Origin: Methylobacterium terricola
Lineage (GTDB): Bacteria > Pseudomonadota > Alphaproteobacteria > Rhizobiales > Beijerinckiaceae
DNA length: 64,000 bases
NCBI RefSeq assembly: GCF_006151805.1
Contig: NZ_VDDA01000015.1
Span: 1-64,000 of the forward strand
Reading direction: 5' to 3'
Below the pieces are notes generated by a model. It was not told the origin of the DNA. It ran no database searches and saw only the letters and a program-made list of their open reading frames with translations. Below, piece by piece: positions 50,514 to 60,021 of this stretch. A program made the position numbers and the translations under genes. Each line of letters opens with the position of its first letter. Positions within the stretch are counted from its first letter, which is position 1.

Positions 50514-51112
50514 TGACGCCGGACTGGACGCATGTCGCCCTGGGGCTAGCCGTCGGCTACCTCCTCGGCGCGATTCCCTTCGGGCTGATCCTGACGCGGT
50601 TCGCCGGCCTCGGCGACGTGCGGGCGATCGGCTCAGGGAACATCGGCGCCACCAACGTGCTGCGCACCGGGCGCAAGGGGCTGGCCGCCGCGACCCTGCT
50701 CGGCGACGCGCTGAAAGGCACCGCCGCGGTGCTGATCGCCGGCCGGCTCGGCGGCCAGGAGGCGGCGCTCGCCGCCGGGCTCGGCGCCTTCCTCGGCCAC
50801 CTGTTCCCGGTCTGGCTCGGCTTCAAGGGCGGCAAGGGCGTGGCCACCTTCATCGGCGTGCTGCTCGGCCTGTTCCCGCTCGGCGTGCTGGTCTTCGCGG
50901 TCGTGTGGCTCGGCCTCGCCTTCCTGCTGCGCTACTCCTCGGCCGCGGCGCTGGCGGCCTCCGCCGCGACCCCGGCCGCCCTGTGGGCCTTCGGGCAACC
51001 GCACCTCGCGGTGCTGTTCTGCATCCTCGCCCTGCTGCTATGGTGGAAGCACGCGCCCAATATCCGCCGCCTCGCCGCGGGGACCGAGGGGCGTATCGGG
51101 CAGAAGGGCTGA
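50513..51112 (+). CDS. plsY: Glycerol-3-phosphate acyltransferase PlsY
   Basis: A 199-residue inner-membrane enzyme that acylates glycerol 3-phosphate using acyl-phosphate. Five to seven membrane helices are evident. The three PlsY motifs are IGSGNIGATNVLRTG (residues about 40-54), FLGHLFPVWLGFKGGKGVAT (about 93-112) and the C-terminal LLWWKHAPNIRRL. The start overlaps the previous stop by one base. dprA follows after 36 bp. Confidence 0.95.
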   Translation: MTPDWTHVALGLAVGYLLGAIPFGLILTRFAGLGDVRAIGSGNIGATNVLRTGRKGLAAATLLGDALKGTAAVLIAGRLGGQEAALAAGLGAFLGHLFPVWLGFKGGKGVATFIGVLLGLFPLGVLVFAVVWLGLAFLLRYSSAAALAASAATPAALWAFGQPHLAVLFCILALLLWWKHAPNIRRLAAGTEGRIGQKG

Positions 51113-51148
51113 AGGTCTCACACCGACCCTCACCCAAGGGAGAGGGTC

Positions 51149-52336
51149 TTGCTCCTCAGCGACGCGCAGCGCCTCGACTGGCTCCGGCTGATTCGCTCCG
51201 AAGGAGTCGGCCCGCGCACCTTCCGGGGATTGGTGAACAAGTTCGGCGGAGCCGGGGCGGCGCTGAAGGCCCTGCCGGGCCTCGCCAAGGCGCGGGGCAA
51301 GCCGATCCGGGTCACCACGAAGGCCGAGGCCGAGCGCGAGACCGCGGCGGCCGGCCGTCTCGGCGCCCGCTTCGTCGCGATGGGCGAGCCCGACTACCCG
51401 CTGCCGCTCCAGGCCACCGCCGATGCGCCACCGCTCATCTGCCTGCGCGGCGAGGCCGCCTGCCTGAAGCGTCCTGCCGTCGCGATCGTCGGATCGCGCA
51501 ACGCGTCCGCGGCCGGCCTCACCTTCACCGAGCGTCTGTCGCATGCGCTCGGCGCCGAGGGGCTGGTGATCGTCTCAGGCCTCGCCCGCGGCATCGATGC
51601 CAGGGCCCACAAGGCCGCGCTCCAGAGCGGCACCGTCGCGGTGCTCGCCGGCGGGCACGACCGGATCTACCCGTCCGAGCACGAGGAGCTGGTCGCCCGC
51701 ATCCTGGAATCCGGCGGCGCGGTCGTCGCCGAGATGCCGATGGGCTGGGAGCCGCGCGGCCGCGACTTCCCGCGCCGCAACCGCATCATCTCGGGCCTCG
51801 CCCTCGGCACCGTCGTGGTCGAGGCGGCGCGCCGCTCCGGTTCGCTGATCACCGCCCGCTTCGCCCTGGAGCAGGGGCGCGAGGTCTTCGCCGTGCCGGG
51901 CTCGCCCCTCGATCCGCGGGCCGAGGGCACCAACGACCTGATCCGCGACGGCGCCACCCTCTGCGCCGCGCCCGAGCACGTGATGGCGGTGCTGACCCCG
52001 CTGATCGGCGGCCCCGGCCCCGAGACGGGGGCGGAGGACGCGGCCGACCGGGCCGAGCCGGCCCTGTACTGGGACGAGATCGACTTCTCGGCCGAGCCGG
52101 TCACCGCCATGGCGGCGGAGCCCGCTCAACCGCATCTCGACGCATCGCCCTCCCCACCGCCCCGGACCGACGATTCCGCCATCCTGCTCGAGCTTCTCGG
52201 GCCCTCCCCGGTGCCGGTCGACGCCCTCGCCCGCCAGGCCGGCCTGCCGGCCCGGGTGGTGCAGGGGCTGCTGATGGAACTGGAGCTCGACGGGAAGGTC
52301 TGGCGCCATCCGGGCGGGGCAGTGTCGCTGCGGTGA
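51149..52336 (+). CDS. dprA: DNA-processing protein DprA
   Basis: A 395-residue DprA/Smf protein that loads RecA on incoming single-stranded DNA. A helix-hairpin-helix-like N-terminus (residues 1-60) is followed by the Rossmann core with VAIVGSRNASAAGLTFTERL, VSGLARGIDARAHKAAL, FPRRNRIISGLALGTVVVEA and FAVPGSPLDPRAEGTNDLI. The C-terminal 60 residues form the DprA winged helix. The start is a TTG at 51149 after an AGGGAGAGG ribosome binding site. The protein is conserved even in bacteria not known to be competent. Confidence 0.94.
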   Translation: MLLSDAQRLDWLRLIRSEGVGPRTFRGLVNKFGGAGAALKALPGLAKARGKPIRVTTKAEAERETAAAGRLGARFVAMGEPDYPLPLQATADAPPLICLRGEAACLKRPAVAIVGSRNASAAGLTFTERLSHALGAEGLVIVSGLARGIDARAHKAALQSGTVAVLAGGHDRIYPSEHEELVARILESGGAVVAEMPMGWEPRGRDFPRRNRIISGLALGTVVVEAARRSGSLITARFALEQGREVFAVPGSPLDPRAEGTNDLIRDGATLCAAPEHVMAVLTPLIGGPGPETGAEDAADRAEPALYWDEIDFSAEPVTAMAAEPAQPHLDASPSPPPRTDDSAILLELLGPSPVPVDALARQAGLPARVVQGLLMELELDGKVWRHPGGAVSLR

Positions 52337-52350
52337 GAGCCCCGTGGCGG

Positions 52351-52767
52351 TCACGCCGCCGCGAACAGCGCCCGCGCCCGCTCGACCAGCTGCGCCGCGG
52401 CATGGGCCGGATACGGCTCGCGGGTGCCGTGGCCCCAGACCGGGCCGGGCCAGGCCGGATCGGAGAGGAACCGCCCGACCACGTGGACGTGCAGTTGGGC
52501 CACCACGTTGCCGAGCGCCCCGACATTGACCTTGTCGGGCTGGGCGAGGGCCTGCATCACGCCGATCGCCAGGCGGGTCTCCTCCATCAGGCGGGCGGCA
52601 TCCTCCGGCGAGAGGTCGGTCAGCTCCGACACGCCGGGCCGCCGCGGCACCAGGACGAGCCAGGGGAAGCGCTTGTCGTCGAGCAACAGCACGCTCGACA
52701 GGGCGAGGTCGCCGAGGGCGATGGTGTCGGCGGAGAGCCGCGGGTCGAGGGTGAAATCGGAGGTCAT
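52351..52767 (-). CDS. HIT-family protein
   Basis: A 138-residue histidine-triad protein. The motif QLHVHVVGR (the HxHxx core) is near residue 90, and the fold mark LDDKRFPWLVLVPRRPGVSE precedes it. This subgroup ends with the WPGPVWGHG segment. HIT proteins hydrolyse nucleoside phosphoramidates or related bonds; the substrate is unknown. The start at ATG 52767 is preferred over TTG 52779. The 5' end is next to, and within one unit with, the universal stress protein gene. Confidence 0.9.
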   Translation of the reverse strand: MTSDFTLDPRLSADTIALGDLALSSVLLLDDKRFPWLVLVPRRPGVSELTDLSPEDAARLMEETRLAIGVMQALAQPDKVNVGALGNVVAQLHVHVVGRFLSDPAWPGPVWGHGTREPYPAHAAAQLVERARALFAAA

Positions 52768-52775
52768 CGGTTCCG

Positions 52776-53618
52776 TCAATGCGCCATCAGCACCGGCATG
52801 GTGGCATGGGCGAGGATGTGGCTGGTGGCGCCGCCGAAGATCATCTGGCGCAGGCGGCTCTGGGTGTAGGCGCCCTTGACGAGCAGGTCGCAGCCGATCG
52901 CCGTGGCCTCGGTGAGGAACACCTCGCCGGCGGTGCGGCGGCCGGCCGCCAGCGTGCGCCCCTGCGCCGACAGCCCCTCGCGGTTGAGGGTGGCGGCCAG
53001 TTCCTCGGCGCTCGGGCCCGGTACCATGCCGGCATCGACGCCCAGCACCTCGATCCGGGAAGCGGCGCGCAGGAACGGCGCCGCGAAGGCGACCGCCCGG
53101 GCGGTCTCGGTCGAGCCGTTCCAGGCGATCACCACGGTGTCGCCGATGGTCGTGGGCGCGGTCGGGGGCGCGATGATCAGGGGGCGGCCGCTCTCGAACA
53201 GGACCGCCTCGAGGGTCGTCATCCGCGGCGCGCCCTCGCCGCTGCCGGGACGGCCCACGATGGTGGCGCTAAACAGCCGGGCATGCTGGGCGAGGTAGCC
53301 GTCGCCGGGGGGCGCGTCGGGCAGCCAGCGGTAGCGCGGCCCGTCCCGGCCCGCATCGGCGCTCTCGCGGGCGATGCCGTGCCGCTCCATCGCGGCAGTG
53401 AAGAGGCTGCCGCAATCCCGCGCCTCGACGAGGTCGGTCTCCTCGTCGCGCACCCAGGTCATGCCCCCGACCATGTCGACCGGGACGTACTCGGCCAAAG
53501 CCGGCCGCAGGCCGAACCCCTCGATGCTGGCGCCGAAGCGACGGGCGGTCAGCATCGTGGTGTCGAGCACCGAATCGAGCAGGGTGTGACGGGCGACCGG
53601 AACGAGAAGCGTCTTCAT
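52776..53618 (-). CDS. Universal stress protein with two UspA-like halves
   Basis: A 280-residue protein made of two Usp folds: residues 1-145, starting MKTLLVPVARHTLLDSVLD, and 150-280. The second half holds the conserved nucleotide-type end CDLLVKGAYTQSRLRQMIFG, then ATSHILAHATMPVLM. Only the second half shows a recognisable ATP-loop pattern. Such proteins respond to stress or low oxygen. The gene is directly upstream of the HIT gene. Confidence 0.9.
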   Translation of the reverse strand: MKTLLVPVARHTLLDSVLDTTMLTARRFGASIEGFGLRPALAEYVPVDMVGGMTWVRDEETDLVEARDCGSLFTAAMERHGIARESADAGRDGPRYRWLPDAPPGDGYLAQHARLFSATIVGRPGSGEGAPRMTTLEAVLFESGRPLIIAPPTAPTTIGDTVVIAWNGSTETARAVAFAAPFLRAASRIEVLGVDAGMVPGPSAEELAATLNREGLSAQGRTLAAGRRTAGEVFLTEATAIGCDLLVKGAYTQSRLRQMIFGGATSHILAHATMPVLMAH

Positions 53619-53737
53619 GGCGGCGCACTCACCTCAGGAGCCTCGGGAGACGTGTGCCGCGATAGCATCACGCCGGCCCCCGCCCGTCCAGGGGGACCCG
53701 AGGGTCATCCCCGGCGCGGACGCAGGACCGGCGCCGC

Positions 53738-55015
53738 TTACGAGCCCGCCGGCGCCTCCGCCGCCGCGCGCCGCGGCTCGCCCTCGGGGGGCTTGGACTG
53801 GCTGCAGGCGGCCCCGGCGCCGTCCTGGCCGCCCGGCGCGCAGGACTCCTCCAGCCACAGCACCATCGCCAGGGCGAGGCCGGCCGGCACGCCGAGCGCC
53901 AGGAAGGCCCAGGTCCAGCCGAGATGGAGCGCCAGCAGGCCCCCGACCCAGCCCGACAGGGCACCGCCCACGCCCTGCACCGCCGCGACGCTGCCGAGCG
54001 CGGTCTGGGTGCGGCCCGAGCCCCAGGTCAGGTCCGCCACCACCACCGGCACCGCCACCCCGATCACCCCGGAGGCGACGCCGTCCAGCACCTCGGCCAG
54101 GATCAGCCAGTACGGATCGGACAGGAAGGCCGAGAGCAGCGCGCGGGCCGGCAGCACCGCGCAGGCGACGAGGAGGAGTTGGCGCCGGCCGCGCCGGTCG
54201 GCGAGCGAGCCGGCGAACAGCGCGACCGGGATCATCACCGCCTGGGCGACGATGACATAGCGGGCGGTCCAACCGGTGCCGTCCTGGCCCGCGGCCACCA
54301 GCTTCTGGCCGAGCAGGCTGAGCATCGAGCCGTTGGCGAGGTTGAACAGGGCGAGCGCCGCCGAGAGGATCAGCAGGCGCCGGTCGGAGAGGACCTTCAG
54401 GATGCCGGAGCGCTCCGGCTTGTCGTCCGGGTCGTCCTCCTTCCAGCCGACGGCGCGGCGGCCGTTATAGGATTTCTTCGGGGTCGTCAGCGCCGCCACG
54501 ATGGCGCAGGCCGAGAGGCCGCCGAGCACCCAGAAGGCGATGCTCGGCCCCATCAGCGGCGTGCCGAAGCTGATCGCCAGCGCGGCGCCCAGGATGCCGA
54601 CATGGTTCCAGGCCTGGTTGCGGCCCTGCTGCTTCGGGAAGGCCTGCTTGCCGACCATGCCGAGCGTCAGCGCCGTCACCGCCGGCACCACCAGGGTGCC
54701 GCCGACGGCGGCGATGAACTGCGCGACCAGCACCGTCATGAAGGCGCGGGCCGGCAGCAGCAGCAGGGTGCCGACGAGGATCGCCGCGCAGGCCGCCGCG
54801 ATCAGCATCCGGGGCCGGCCGAGCCGGTCGACCAGGGCGCCGAGCGGCCCGCTCAACCCCAGGGTGGCGAAGCCCACGATGGTGGTGACGAGGCCGACCT
54901 CGCTCGGGCCCCATTGCGCGGCCTGCGCCAGCCAGGTGCCGAGGAAAGGGCCGAGCCCGCCCTGGATGTCGCCGACGAAGACGTTGATCAGGGCGAGATG
55001 GGTGGTGGGGTTCAT
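53738..55015 (-). CDS. MFS transporter
   Basis: A 425-residue protein with twelve predicted membrane helices. The MFS A-motif between helices 2 and 3 reads GPLGALVDRLGRPRM, and its repeat in the second half is GSLADRRGRRQLL. A cytoplasmic loop between helices 6 and 7 is charged (KEDDPDDKPERSG). The subgroup seems to be drug or unknown-substrate exporters. The ATG at 55015 is preferred over one at 55063. A Pro/Ala/Glu-rich tail of about 35 residues is cytoplasmic. Confidence 0.9.
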   Translation of the reverse strand: MNPTTHLALINVFVGDIQGGLGPFLGTWLAQAAQWGPSEVGLVTTIVGFATLGLSGPLGALVDRLGRPRMLIAAACAAILVGTLLLLPARAFMTVLVAQFIAAVGGTLVVPAVTALTLGMVGKQAFPKQQGRNQAWNHVGILGAALAISFGTPLMGPSIAFWVLGGLSACAIVAALTTPKKSYNGRRAVGWKEDDPDDKPERSGILKVLSDRRLLILSAALALFNLANGSMLSLLGQKLVAAGQDGTGWTARYVIVAQAVMIPVALFAGSLADRRGRRQLLLVACAVLPARALLSAFLSDPYWLILAEVLDGVASGVIGVAVPVVVADLTWGSGRTQTALGSVAAVQGVGGALSGWVGGLLALHLGWTWAFLALGVPAGLALAMVLWLEESCAPGGQDGAGAACSQSKPPEGEPRRAAAEAPAGS

Positions 55016-55139
55016 CAACGCGGAGACGCTCCGGATCGCCCGTTCGGGCTCTTGCAGGCACAACTTGCAGGACCAGACGGACTAACGCGCCTGAACCGGA
55101 AATGATCGGGACGCGGCCCGGCTCGGATCCGCCGCGAGC

Positions 55140-55688
55140 TTACGGGCTCGGCACGGCGCAGGCGGCGGCGAGGCGGGCGAGCATCGGGTCGGGGATGCCC
55201 ATGGCGACGAGCTGGTCGTGGGTGTGGCGGACGTAGTCCGGGTTGGCGCCCGAGCGTCCGAGGCCCTGGCGGACCAGCCGCACCAGCTCCGCCTCCGGCA
55301 GGCGGCCGGCATATTGCGGGTGGCGGCGGTCGACGAGGTAGGTCACCGCCTGAAGCTGGCGTCCGTCGTCGAGGGTGATGCCGAGCACCCGCTCGACATA
55401 GACCGCCGTGACCTGCTCGCGCTCGCGCAGGTAGGTCAGCGTCGCCGCGGCATCGGCTGCCGCGACCCGGAACGCCATGCCGCGGCAGGATCCGCCGCGG
55501 TCGAGCCCGAGCACCAGGCCCGGCCGCTCCGGCGTGCCGCGATGGACGTGGGAGAGCACGCAGAGCGAGCGGTGATAGCCGCGCAGGCGGCCCGGCCCGC
55601 TCTCGACGAAGGGGAAGCCCGGCCGCCACATCAGCGAGCCGTAGCCGAACACCCAGAGATCCGACGGTGTCCCCGCCTCCATCGCCAT
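55140..55688 (-). CDS. ChaC-type gamma-glutamylcyclotransferase
   Basis: A 182-residue enzyme that splits glutathione to 5-oxoproline and Cys-Gly. The substrate-site signature LWVFGYGSLMWRPGFPF is at residues 11-27, and the catalytic glutamate should be in YLREREQV (about residues 86-93). The tail AELVRLVRQGLGRSGANPDYV is typical of ChaC. It stands between convergent and divergent neighbours with its own promoter region. Confidence 0.92.
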   Translation of the reverse strand: MAMEAGTPSDLWVFGYGSLMWRPGFPFVESGPGRLRGYHRSLCVLSHVHRGTPERPGLVLGLDRGGSCRGMAFRVAAADAAATLTYLREREQVTAVYVERVLGITLDDGRQLQAVTYLVDRRHPQYAGRLPEAELVRLVRQGLGRSGANPDYVRHTHDQLVAMGIPDPMLARLAAACAVPSP

Positions 55689-55839
55689 CGCCCCCCATTC
55701 GACCTTGCTTCTTGGTGCCGGGTTCCTTGCCGGCACGACCTCGTGAGAGTGCCTCACTTGCCGGGCGCGGCCGGTAGCAGCTACGGGGACGCGGTTCAAT
55801 CCGGGCGGCTCGGGAACGGGCCGCCGCAGCGCCGGGATC

Positions 55840-57015
55840 ATGCCGATGGACAGGCCGACCAATGTTGGGCCGACGAGCGGGACGACGCCGAGCGGGGGTG
55901 CTGGCCGCGGGCCCGGCCTGCGCCTCGGCCTGTTCGCGCCGTTCGTGCTGCTCCTCCTGCTGGCCCTGGCCTGGACGGCGGGCTGGTTCTGGCTGCGGGG
56001 CAAGGCCGAGGCCGAGATCGACGGGTGGTTCGCCCGCGAGGCCCAGGCCGGCCGGCAATGGACCTGCGCCGACCGCTCGCTCACCGGCTTCCCGTTCCGC
56101 TTCGAGTTGCGCTGCGCCTCGCTGAGCTTTGCCCGCTCCGACGTGCGCTTCACCGTCGGGCCGGTGGTGGCGGTGGCGCAGGTCTACCAGCCGCGCCACG
56201 TCATCCTGGAGGCGACCGGACCGTTCCGGGTGCAGCAGGGCGGGCTTGAGGCCGACGTGACCTGGAGCGACCTCGAGGCGAGCCTCCACGTCACCGGCGA
56301 CGGTTTCCAGCGCGCCTCCCTGGTGGTCGACGGCTTGAAAGGCAGCGTCACCGGCGCCGATCCCTCGCCGATCGATTTCACCGCCGGCCATCTCGAGCTG
56401 CACGCCCGCCCGACCCCGGGGCGCTTCACCACCGACGGCGCCGTCGATCTCAGCCTCCGGGTGATGCGGGTCGGCCTGCCGATGCTCGACCCGGTGCTCG
56501 GCGGTCCCGAGCCCGCCGACATCGCCCTCGACGCCACCGTGACCCGGGCCGCGGGCTTCCGCACCCGTACCCTGGCGCAGGAGCTCGAGCGCTGGCGCGA
56601 GGCCGGCGGCACGGTGGAGATCACCAGCCTCGCCGCCGAGAAGGGCAGCCGGCGCCTGCGGGCGCAGGGCGTGCTCGCCCTCGACGACCAGCACCGGCCG
56701 ACGGGCCAGCTCGACGTGCGCACGGCCGGCCTGGAACAGGTGATCGCCCCGCTGATCAGCGAGCAGATCGGCGCACGGCTCGGCGGCGACGGCGCGGCGC
56801 TGATCGGCAACATCGTCGGCCAGTTCCTCGGCGGGCGCCGCAAGGAGCCGGCACAAGGACAAGGGGCACCCGGTCAAGGGGGCTCCGGGCCGGGCGCCCA
56901 GGACCGCCCCGGCGAGCCGCCGCTCAAGGTGCTGCCGACCGTGCGCCTCACCGGCGGCCGGGTGGTGGTCGGGCCGTTCGCGGTGCCGAGCGTGCGGCTG
57001 CAGCCGCTGTATTGA
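55840..57015 (+). CDS. DUF2125 protein, membrane-anchored
   Basis: A 391-residue protein of the DUF2125 family. A membrane anchor (residues about 30-52) is followed by the periplasmic domain with WTCADRSLTGFPFRFELRC, where two cysteines bracket the first strand pair. The end VRLTGGRVVVGPFAVPSVRL is also typical. Repeated beta-strand-rich segments suggest an AsmA-like elongated structure. A Gly/Gln/Pro-rich stretch near 325-350 looks flexible. Function unknown. The aminopeptidase gene follows after 63 bp. Confidence 0.86.
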   Translation: MPMDRPTNVGPTSGTTPSGGAGRGPGLRLGLFAPFVLLLLLALAWTAGWFWLRGKAEAEIDGWFAREAQAGRQWTCADRSLTGFPFRFELRCASLSFARSDVRFTVGPVVAVAQVYQPRHVILEATGPFRVQQGGLEADVTWSDLEASLHVTGDGFQRASLVVDGLKGSVTGADPSPIDFTAGHLELHARPTPGRFTTDGAVDLSLRVMRVGLPMLDPVLGGPEPADIALDATVTRAAGFRTRTLAQELERWREAGGTVEITSLAAEKGSRRLRAQGVLALDDQHRPTGQLDVRTAGLEQVIAPLISEQIGARLGGDGAALIGNIVGQFLGGRRKEPAQGQGAPGQGGSGPGAQDRPGEPPLKVLPTVRLTGGRVVVGPFAVPSVRLQPLY

Positions 57016-57078
57016 AGCGGCAGGATTGATCGGGCCTGGCGGTTGCCGCCCGGCCCGCGCCGTCGTACCCCAGGAGGC

Positions 57079-58914
57079 ATGAGCCAGACCGCCCGCTTCC
57101 AGAGCTTCGAGGATCCCAGCCACCGGGAGGGTGCGGCACGGGTCGCCGCGCTCAGGGCGGCGATGGCGCAACGGGGCTATGCCGGCTTCGTCGTGCCGCG
57201 GGCCGACGAGCATCAATCCGAGTACGTGCCGCCGAATGCCGAGCGGCTGCCCTGGCTCACCGGCTTCACCGGCTCGGCCGGCACGGCCGTGGTGCTCGCC
57301 GACAAGGCGGCCCTGGTGGTGGACGGGCGCTACACCCTCCAGGCCGCCGAGCAGGTCGATACGAGCGTCGTCACCCCGGTGCCGCTCGCCGAGACCAGCG
57401 TCGAGGCCTGGATCGAGGCCAACCTGCCGGCCGGCGGGGTGCTGGCCTACGATCCCTGGCTGCACACGGCGGACGGGCTCGCCCGGCTGGAGCGGGCGGC
57501 CGCGGCCGCCGGCGGGCGCGTCGAGCCGACCGCCCTCAACCTCGTCGACCTCGTCTGGATCGACCGTCCGGCCGCGCCGCGCGCGCCGGTGGTGCCCCAT
57601 CCCGAGAGCCTGGCGGGCGAAGCCGCCGACGCGAAGCTCGACCGGGTCCGCGGGGCCTTGGCGAAGGCGCGGCTCGACGCGCTGGTGGTGTCGGACCCGC
57701 ACAACCTCGCCTGGGCCTTCAACATCCGCGGCAGCGACGTGGCCCACACGCCCCTGGCGCTCGGCTACGCGGTGATCCCGCGCGACGGCCGGCCGCGCCT
57801 GTTCCTCGACCCCGAGAAGATCACCGCGGAAGCGGCCGGTGCCCTCGCCCCCCTCGCCGAACGCGACGAGCCGGCGGCCCTGCCGGCGGCCCTCGACGCC
57901 CTCGGTGCCGCCAAGGCCCGGGTGCGGATCGACGCCGCGACCGGCGCCGTGGCGCTCGGCCGGCGGATCGAGGCGGCGGGCGGCGCCGTCGATGTCGGTC
58001 CCGATCCGATCACCGCGATGAAGGCGGTGAAGAACGCCGCCGAGATCGCCGGCTCCCGCGCCGCGCACCGGCGCGACGGCGCCGCGGTGACGCGGTTCCT
58101 CGCCTGGCTCGCCCGCGAGGCGCCCGGCGGGACGGTCTCGGAGATCGACGCGGTGGTGCGGCTCGAGGGCTTTCGCGCCGAGTCGAACGCCCTGCGCGAG
58201 ATCGCCTTTCCGACCATCTCGGGATCCGGGCCGAACGGCGCCATCGTGCATTACCGGGTGACGACAGGAACCGACCGGCGGGTGCGCCTCGGCGAGCTGT
58301 TCCTGATCGATTCGGGCGCGCAATACGGCGACGGCACCACCGACATCACCCGCACGGTGGCGGTCGGCGCCCCGAGCGCCGAGATGCGCGACCGCTTCAC
58401 CCGCGTGCTCAAGGGCCACATCGCCATCGCGACGGCCGTGTTTCCCCGCGGCACCACGGGGGCGCAGATCGACGCCTTCGCCCGCCGCCCGCTCTGGGAC
58501 GCCGGACTCGATTTCGATCACGGCACCGGCCACGGCGTCGGCGCCTTCCTGTCCGTGCACGAGGGCCCGCAGCGCATCGCCAAGACCGGCACGGCGGCGC
58601 TCCAGCCCGGCATGATCGTCTCGAACGAGCCCGGCTACTACAAGACCGGCGCCTTCGGCATCCGGACCGAAAACCTGGTCCTGGTCGAGGAGCGGGCAAT
58701 CCCCGGCGCCGAGCGCCCGATGCTCGGCTTCGAGACCCTGACCCTCGCCCCGTTCGACCTCTCCCTGGTGCTGCCGGACCTGCTGACCCCGGAGGAGACC
58801 GCCTGGCTCGACGCCTACCACGCGCGGGTGCGGGAGACCTTGTCGGATCTGGTCGATCCGGAGACCCGGGACTGGCTGGTGGAGGCGACGCGGCCGGTCG
58901 CCGCCCTTGCCTGA
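57079..58914 (+). CDS. Xaa-Pro aminopeptidase P-like (M24B)
   Basis: A 611-residue enzyme with two N-terminal creatinase-like domains (about 1-320) and the C-terminal pita-bread M24 domain. Metal ligands are visible as two aspartates in LIDSGAQYGDGTTDITRTVA, a histidine in GHGVGAFLSVHEGP, and two glutamates in NEPGYYKTGAFGIRTEN. It removes N-terminal residues that precede proline. Length matches the APPro cytosolic type. The ATG at 57079 has an AGGAGG ribosome binding site 2 nt away, rather close. Confidence 0.92.
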   Translation: MSQTARFQSFEDPSHREGAARVAALRAAMAQRGYAGFVVPRADEHQSEYVPPNAERLPWLTGFTGSAGTAVVLADKAALVVDGRYTLQAAEQVDTSVVTPVPLAETSVEAWIEANLPAGGVLAYDPWLHTADGLARLERAAAAAGGRVEPTALNLVDLVWIDRPAAPRAPVVPHPESLAGEAADAKLDRVRGALAKARLDALVVSDPHNLAWAFNIRGSDVAHTPLALGYAVIPRDGRPRLFLDPEKITAEAAGALAPLAERDEPAALPAALDALGAAKARVRIDAATGAVALGRRIEAAGGAVDVGPDPITAMKAVKNAAEIAGSRAAHRRDGAAVTRFLAWLAREAPGGTVSEIDAVVRLEGFRAESNALREIAFPTISGSGPNGAIVHYRVTTGTDRRVRLGELFLIDSGAQYGDGTTDITRTVAVGAPSAEMRDRFTRVLKGHIAIATAVFPRGTTGAQIDAFARRPLWDAGLDFDHGTGHGVGAFLSVHEGPQRIAKTGTAALQPGMIVSNEPGYYKTGAFGIRTENLVLVEERAIPGAERPMLGFETLTLAPFDLSLVLPDLLTPEETAWLDAYHARVRETLSDLVDPETRDWLVEATRPVAALA

Positions 58915-59298
58915 GGTGATCTCGCGTTACGCCGCCGGTCTCGACATCCGTCTCGTCGGTCCGGGGCGCTGCGGGCGGAGCCCTGCTTCCAGGATGTCGG
59001 GTGCCTCAGGACAGAACTGACCGGGTTCCGCCTCGCTCCGTGCAGCCTACGCCTCTGGATGCCGGTCTTCACGTTCGCGATATCGGGATGACGCAGAGCG
59101 CGCTGCCCCGCCGCAGATCACCAGGCAAGTCGAAAAGACAGATCGTTCCCTCTCGATCGCCGGTTCGTTAGCTCTATAGACTTCGATCTAGATCGCAAGA
59201 ATGGCCCGTACGGCCCGAATCCCTCGGTATTATTCGCGAATGCGCAGCCGCGGCACCGTATCGTCTCTGTGCCGATCGCGGCGAGGGAAGACCGAACC
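58915..59298. other. Non-coding gap with a 12-bp perfect palindrome
   Basis: No gene is seen. CGATCTAGATCG at 59184-59195 is a perfect palindrome about 105 bp before the next start codon. TATTAT at 59228-59233 resembles a -10 box for the following gene, without a clear -35. The first 150 bp look like degenerate repeat sequence. Confidence 0.4.
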
Positions 59299-59805
59299 AT
59301 GAAGACGACGATGCTTGCGGCCCTGGCCGCCGGGGCGATGATGCTGGGCGCCGTACCGGCGCGGGCCGAGGCCATGGACTGCGCCGCGGTGACCCAGCGC
59401 CAGATCGAGGACCTGTTCGACCGCTGGAACAAGTCCCTGGCGACGCTCGATCCGGTCAAGGTCGCGGCGAACTACGCGCCCGACGCCGTGCTGCTGCCGA
59501 CGGTATCGAACACGCCGCGCACCGACCCGGCGATGATCCAGGACTACTTCGTCCACTTCCTGGAGAAGCACCCGCAGGGCGTCATCAACACGCACACGAT
59601 CCGGATCGGCTGCAATCTCGCGACCGATGTCGGCACCTACACCTTCCTGATCGACGGGAAGAACCCGGGCGAGCAGGTCGTCGTGCCGGCGCGCTACAGC
59701 TTCGTCTACGTCCGGAAGGACGGCGAGTGGCTGATCGCGCACCATCATTCCTCGGCGATGCCGGAGCCGGTCATCGCCGTGACCGCCGCCGCCAAGGAGC
59801 ATTGA
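59299..59805 (+). CDS. Secreted SnoaL-like (SgcJ/EcaC, NTF2-fold) protein
   Basis: A 168-residue protein with a signal peptide (MKTTMLAALAAGAMMLGAVP, cleavage near ARAEA). The mature NTF2-like fold has the helix VTQRQIEDLFDRWNKSLATL, then YAPDAVLLPTVSNTPRT and the late YSFVYVRKDGEWLIAHHHSS. This is the SgcJ/EcaC or CaMKII-association subgroup of SnoaL-like proteins. The HHH run at the strand end could bind metal. No catalytic role is proven. The gene is alone and has a possible palindromic site upstream. Confidence 0.85.
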   Translation: MKTTMLAALAAGAMMLGAVPARAEAMDCAAVTQRQIEDLFDRWNKSLATLDPVKVAANYAPDAVLLPTVSNTPRTDPAMIQDYFVHFLEKHPQGVINTHTIRIGCNLATDVGTYTFLIDGKNPGEQVVVPARYSFVYVRKDGEWLIAHHHSSAMPEPVIAVTAAAKEH

Positions 59806-59850
59806 CGACGCGCGGCCTTGAACGAGGGCCGCTCCGGCGGCCTCAGGTCC

Positions 59851-60021
59851 TCAGGAGGCGTCGCAGGGGCCGGCATCCTGCAGGTGGGCGCCGAGCGTCA
59901 GGGCCCGGGTGTCGATGCTGGCTCCGGGCCGCGCCTCGCTGGTCGGCGGACGGGTCAGCATGGTGGCCCAGAACAGCCCGGTGGCGACGGCAAGGGCGCA
60001 GAGAGTGGTCAGAACACGCAT
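59851..60021 (-). CDS. Small secreted or membrane protein (56 residues)
   Basis: The protein begins MRVLTTLCALAVATGLFWAT, a signal peptide or single anchor, and continues with about 35 polar residues ending AGPCDAS. The ATG at 60021 has GGAGG 6 nt upstream, which supports it as a gene. No family is recognised. It is convergent with the SnoaL-like gene, 45 bp away. Confidence 0.5.
   Translation of the reverse strand: MRVLTTLCALAVATGLFWATMLTRPPTSEARPGASIDTRALTLGAHLQDAGPCDAS

Noticed and set aside
55015..58821. A minus-strand open frame of over 1,200 codons opposite the ChaC, DUF2125 and aminopeptidase genes
   Set aside because: It is a shadow of high-GC coding DNA: low-complexity Arg/Gly/Ala/His composition, no domain, and it lies antisense to well-recognised genes. 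Only its downstream-strand neighbours were kept.
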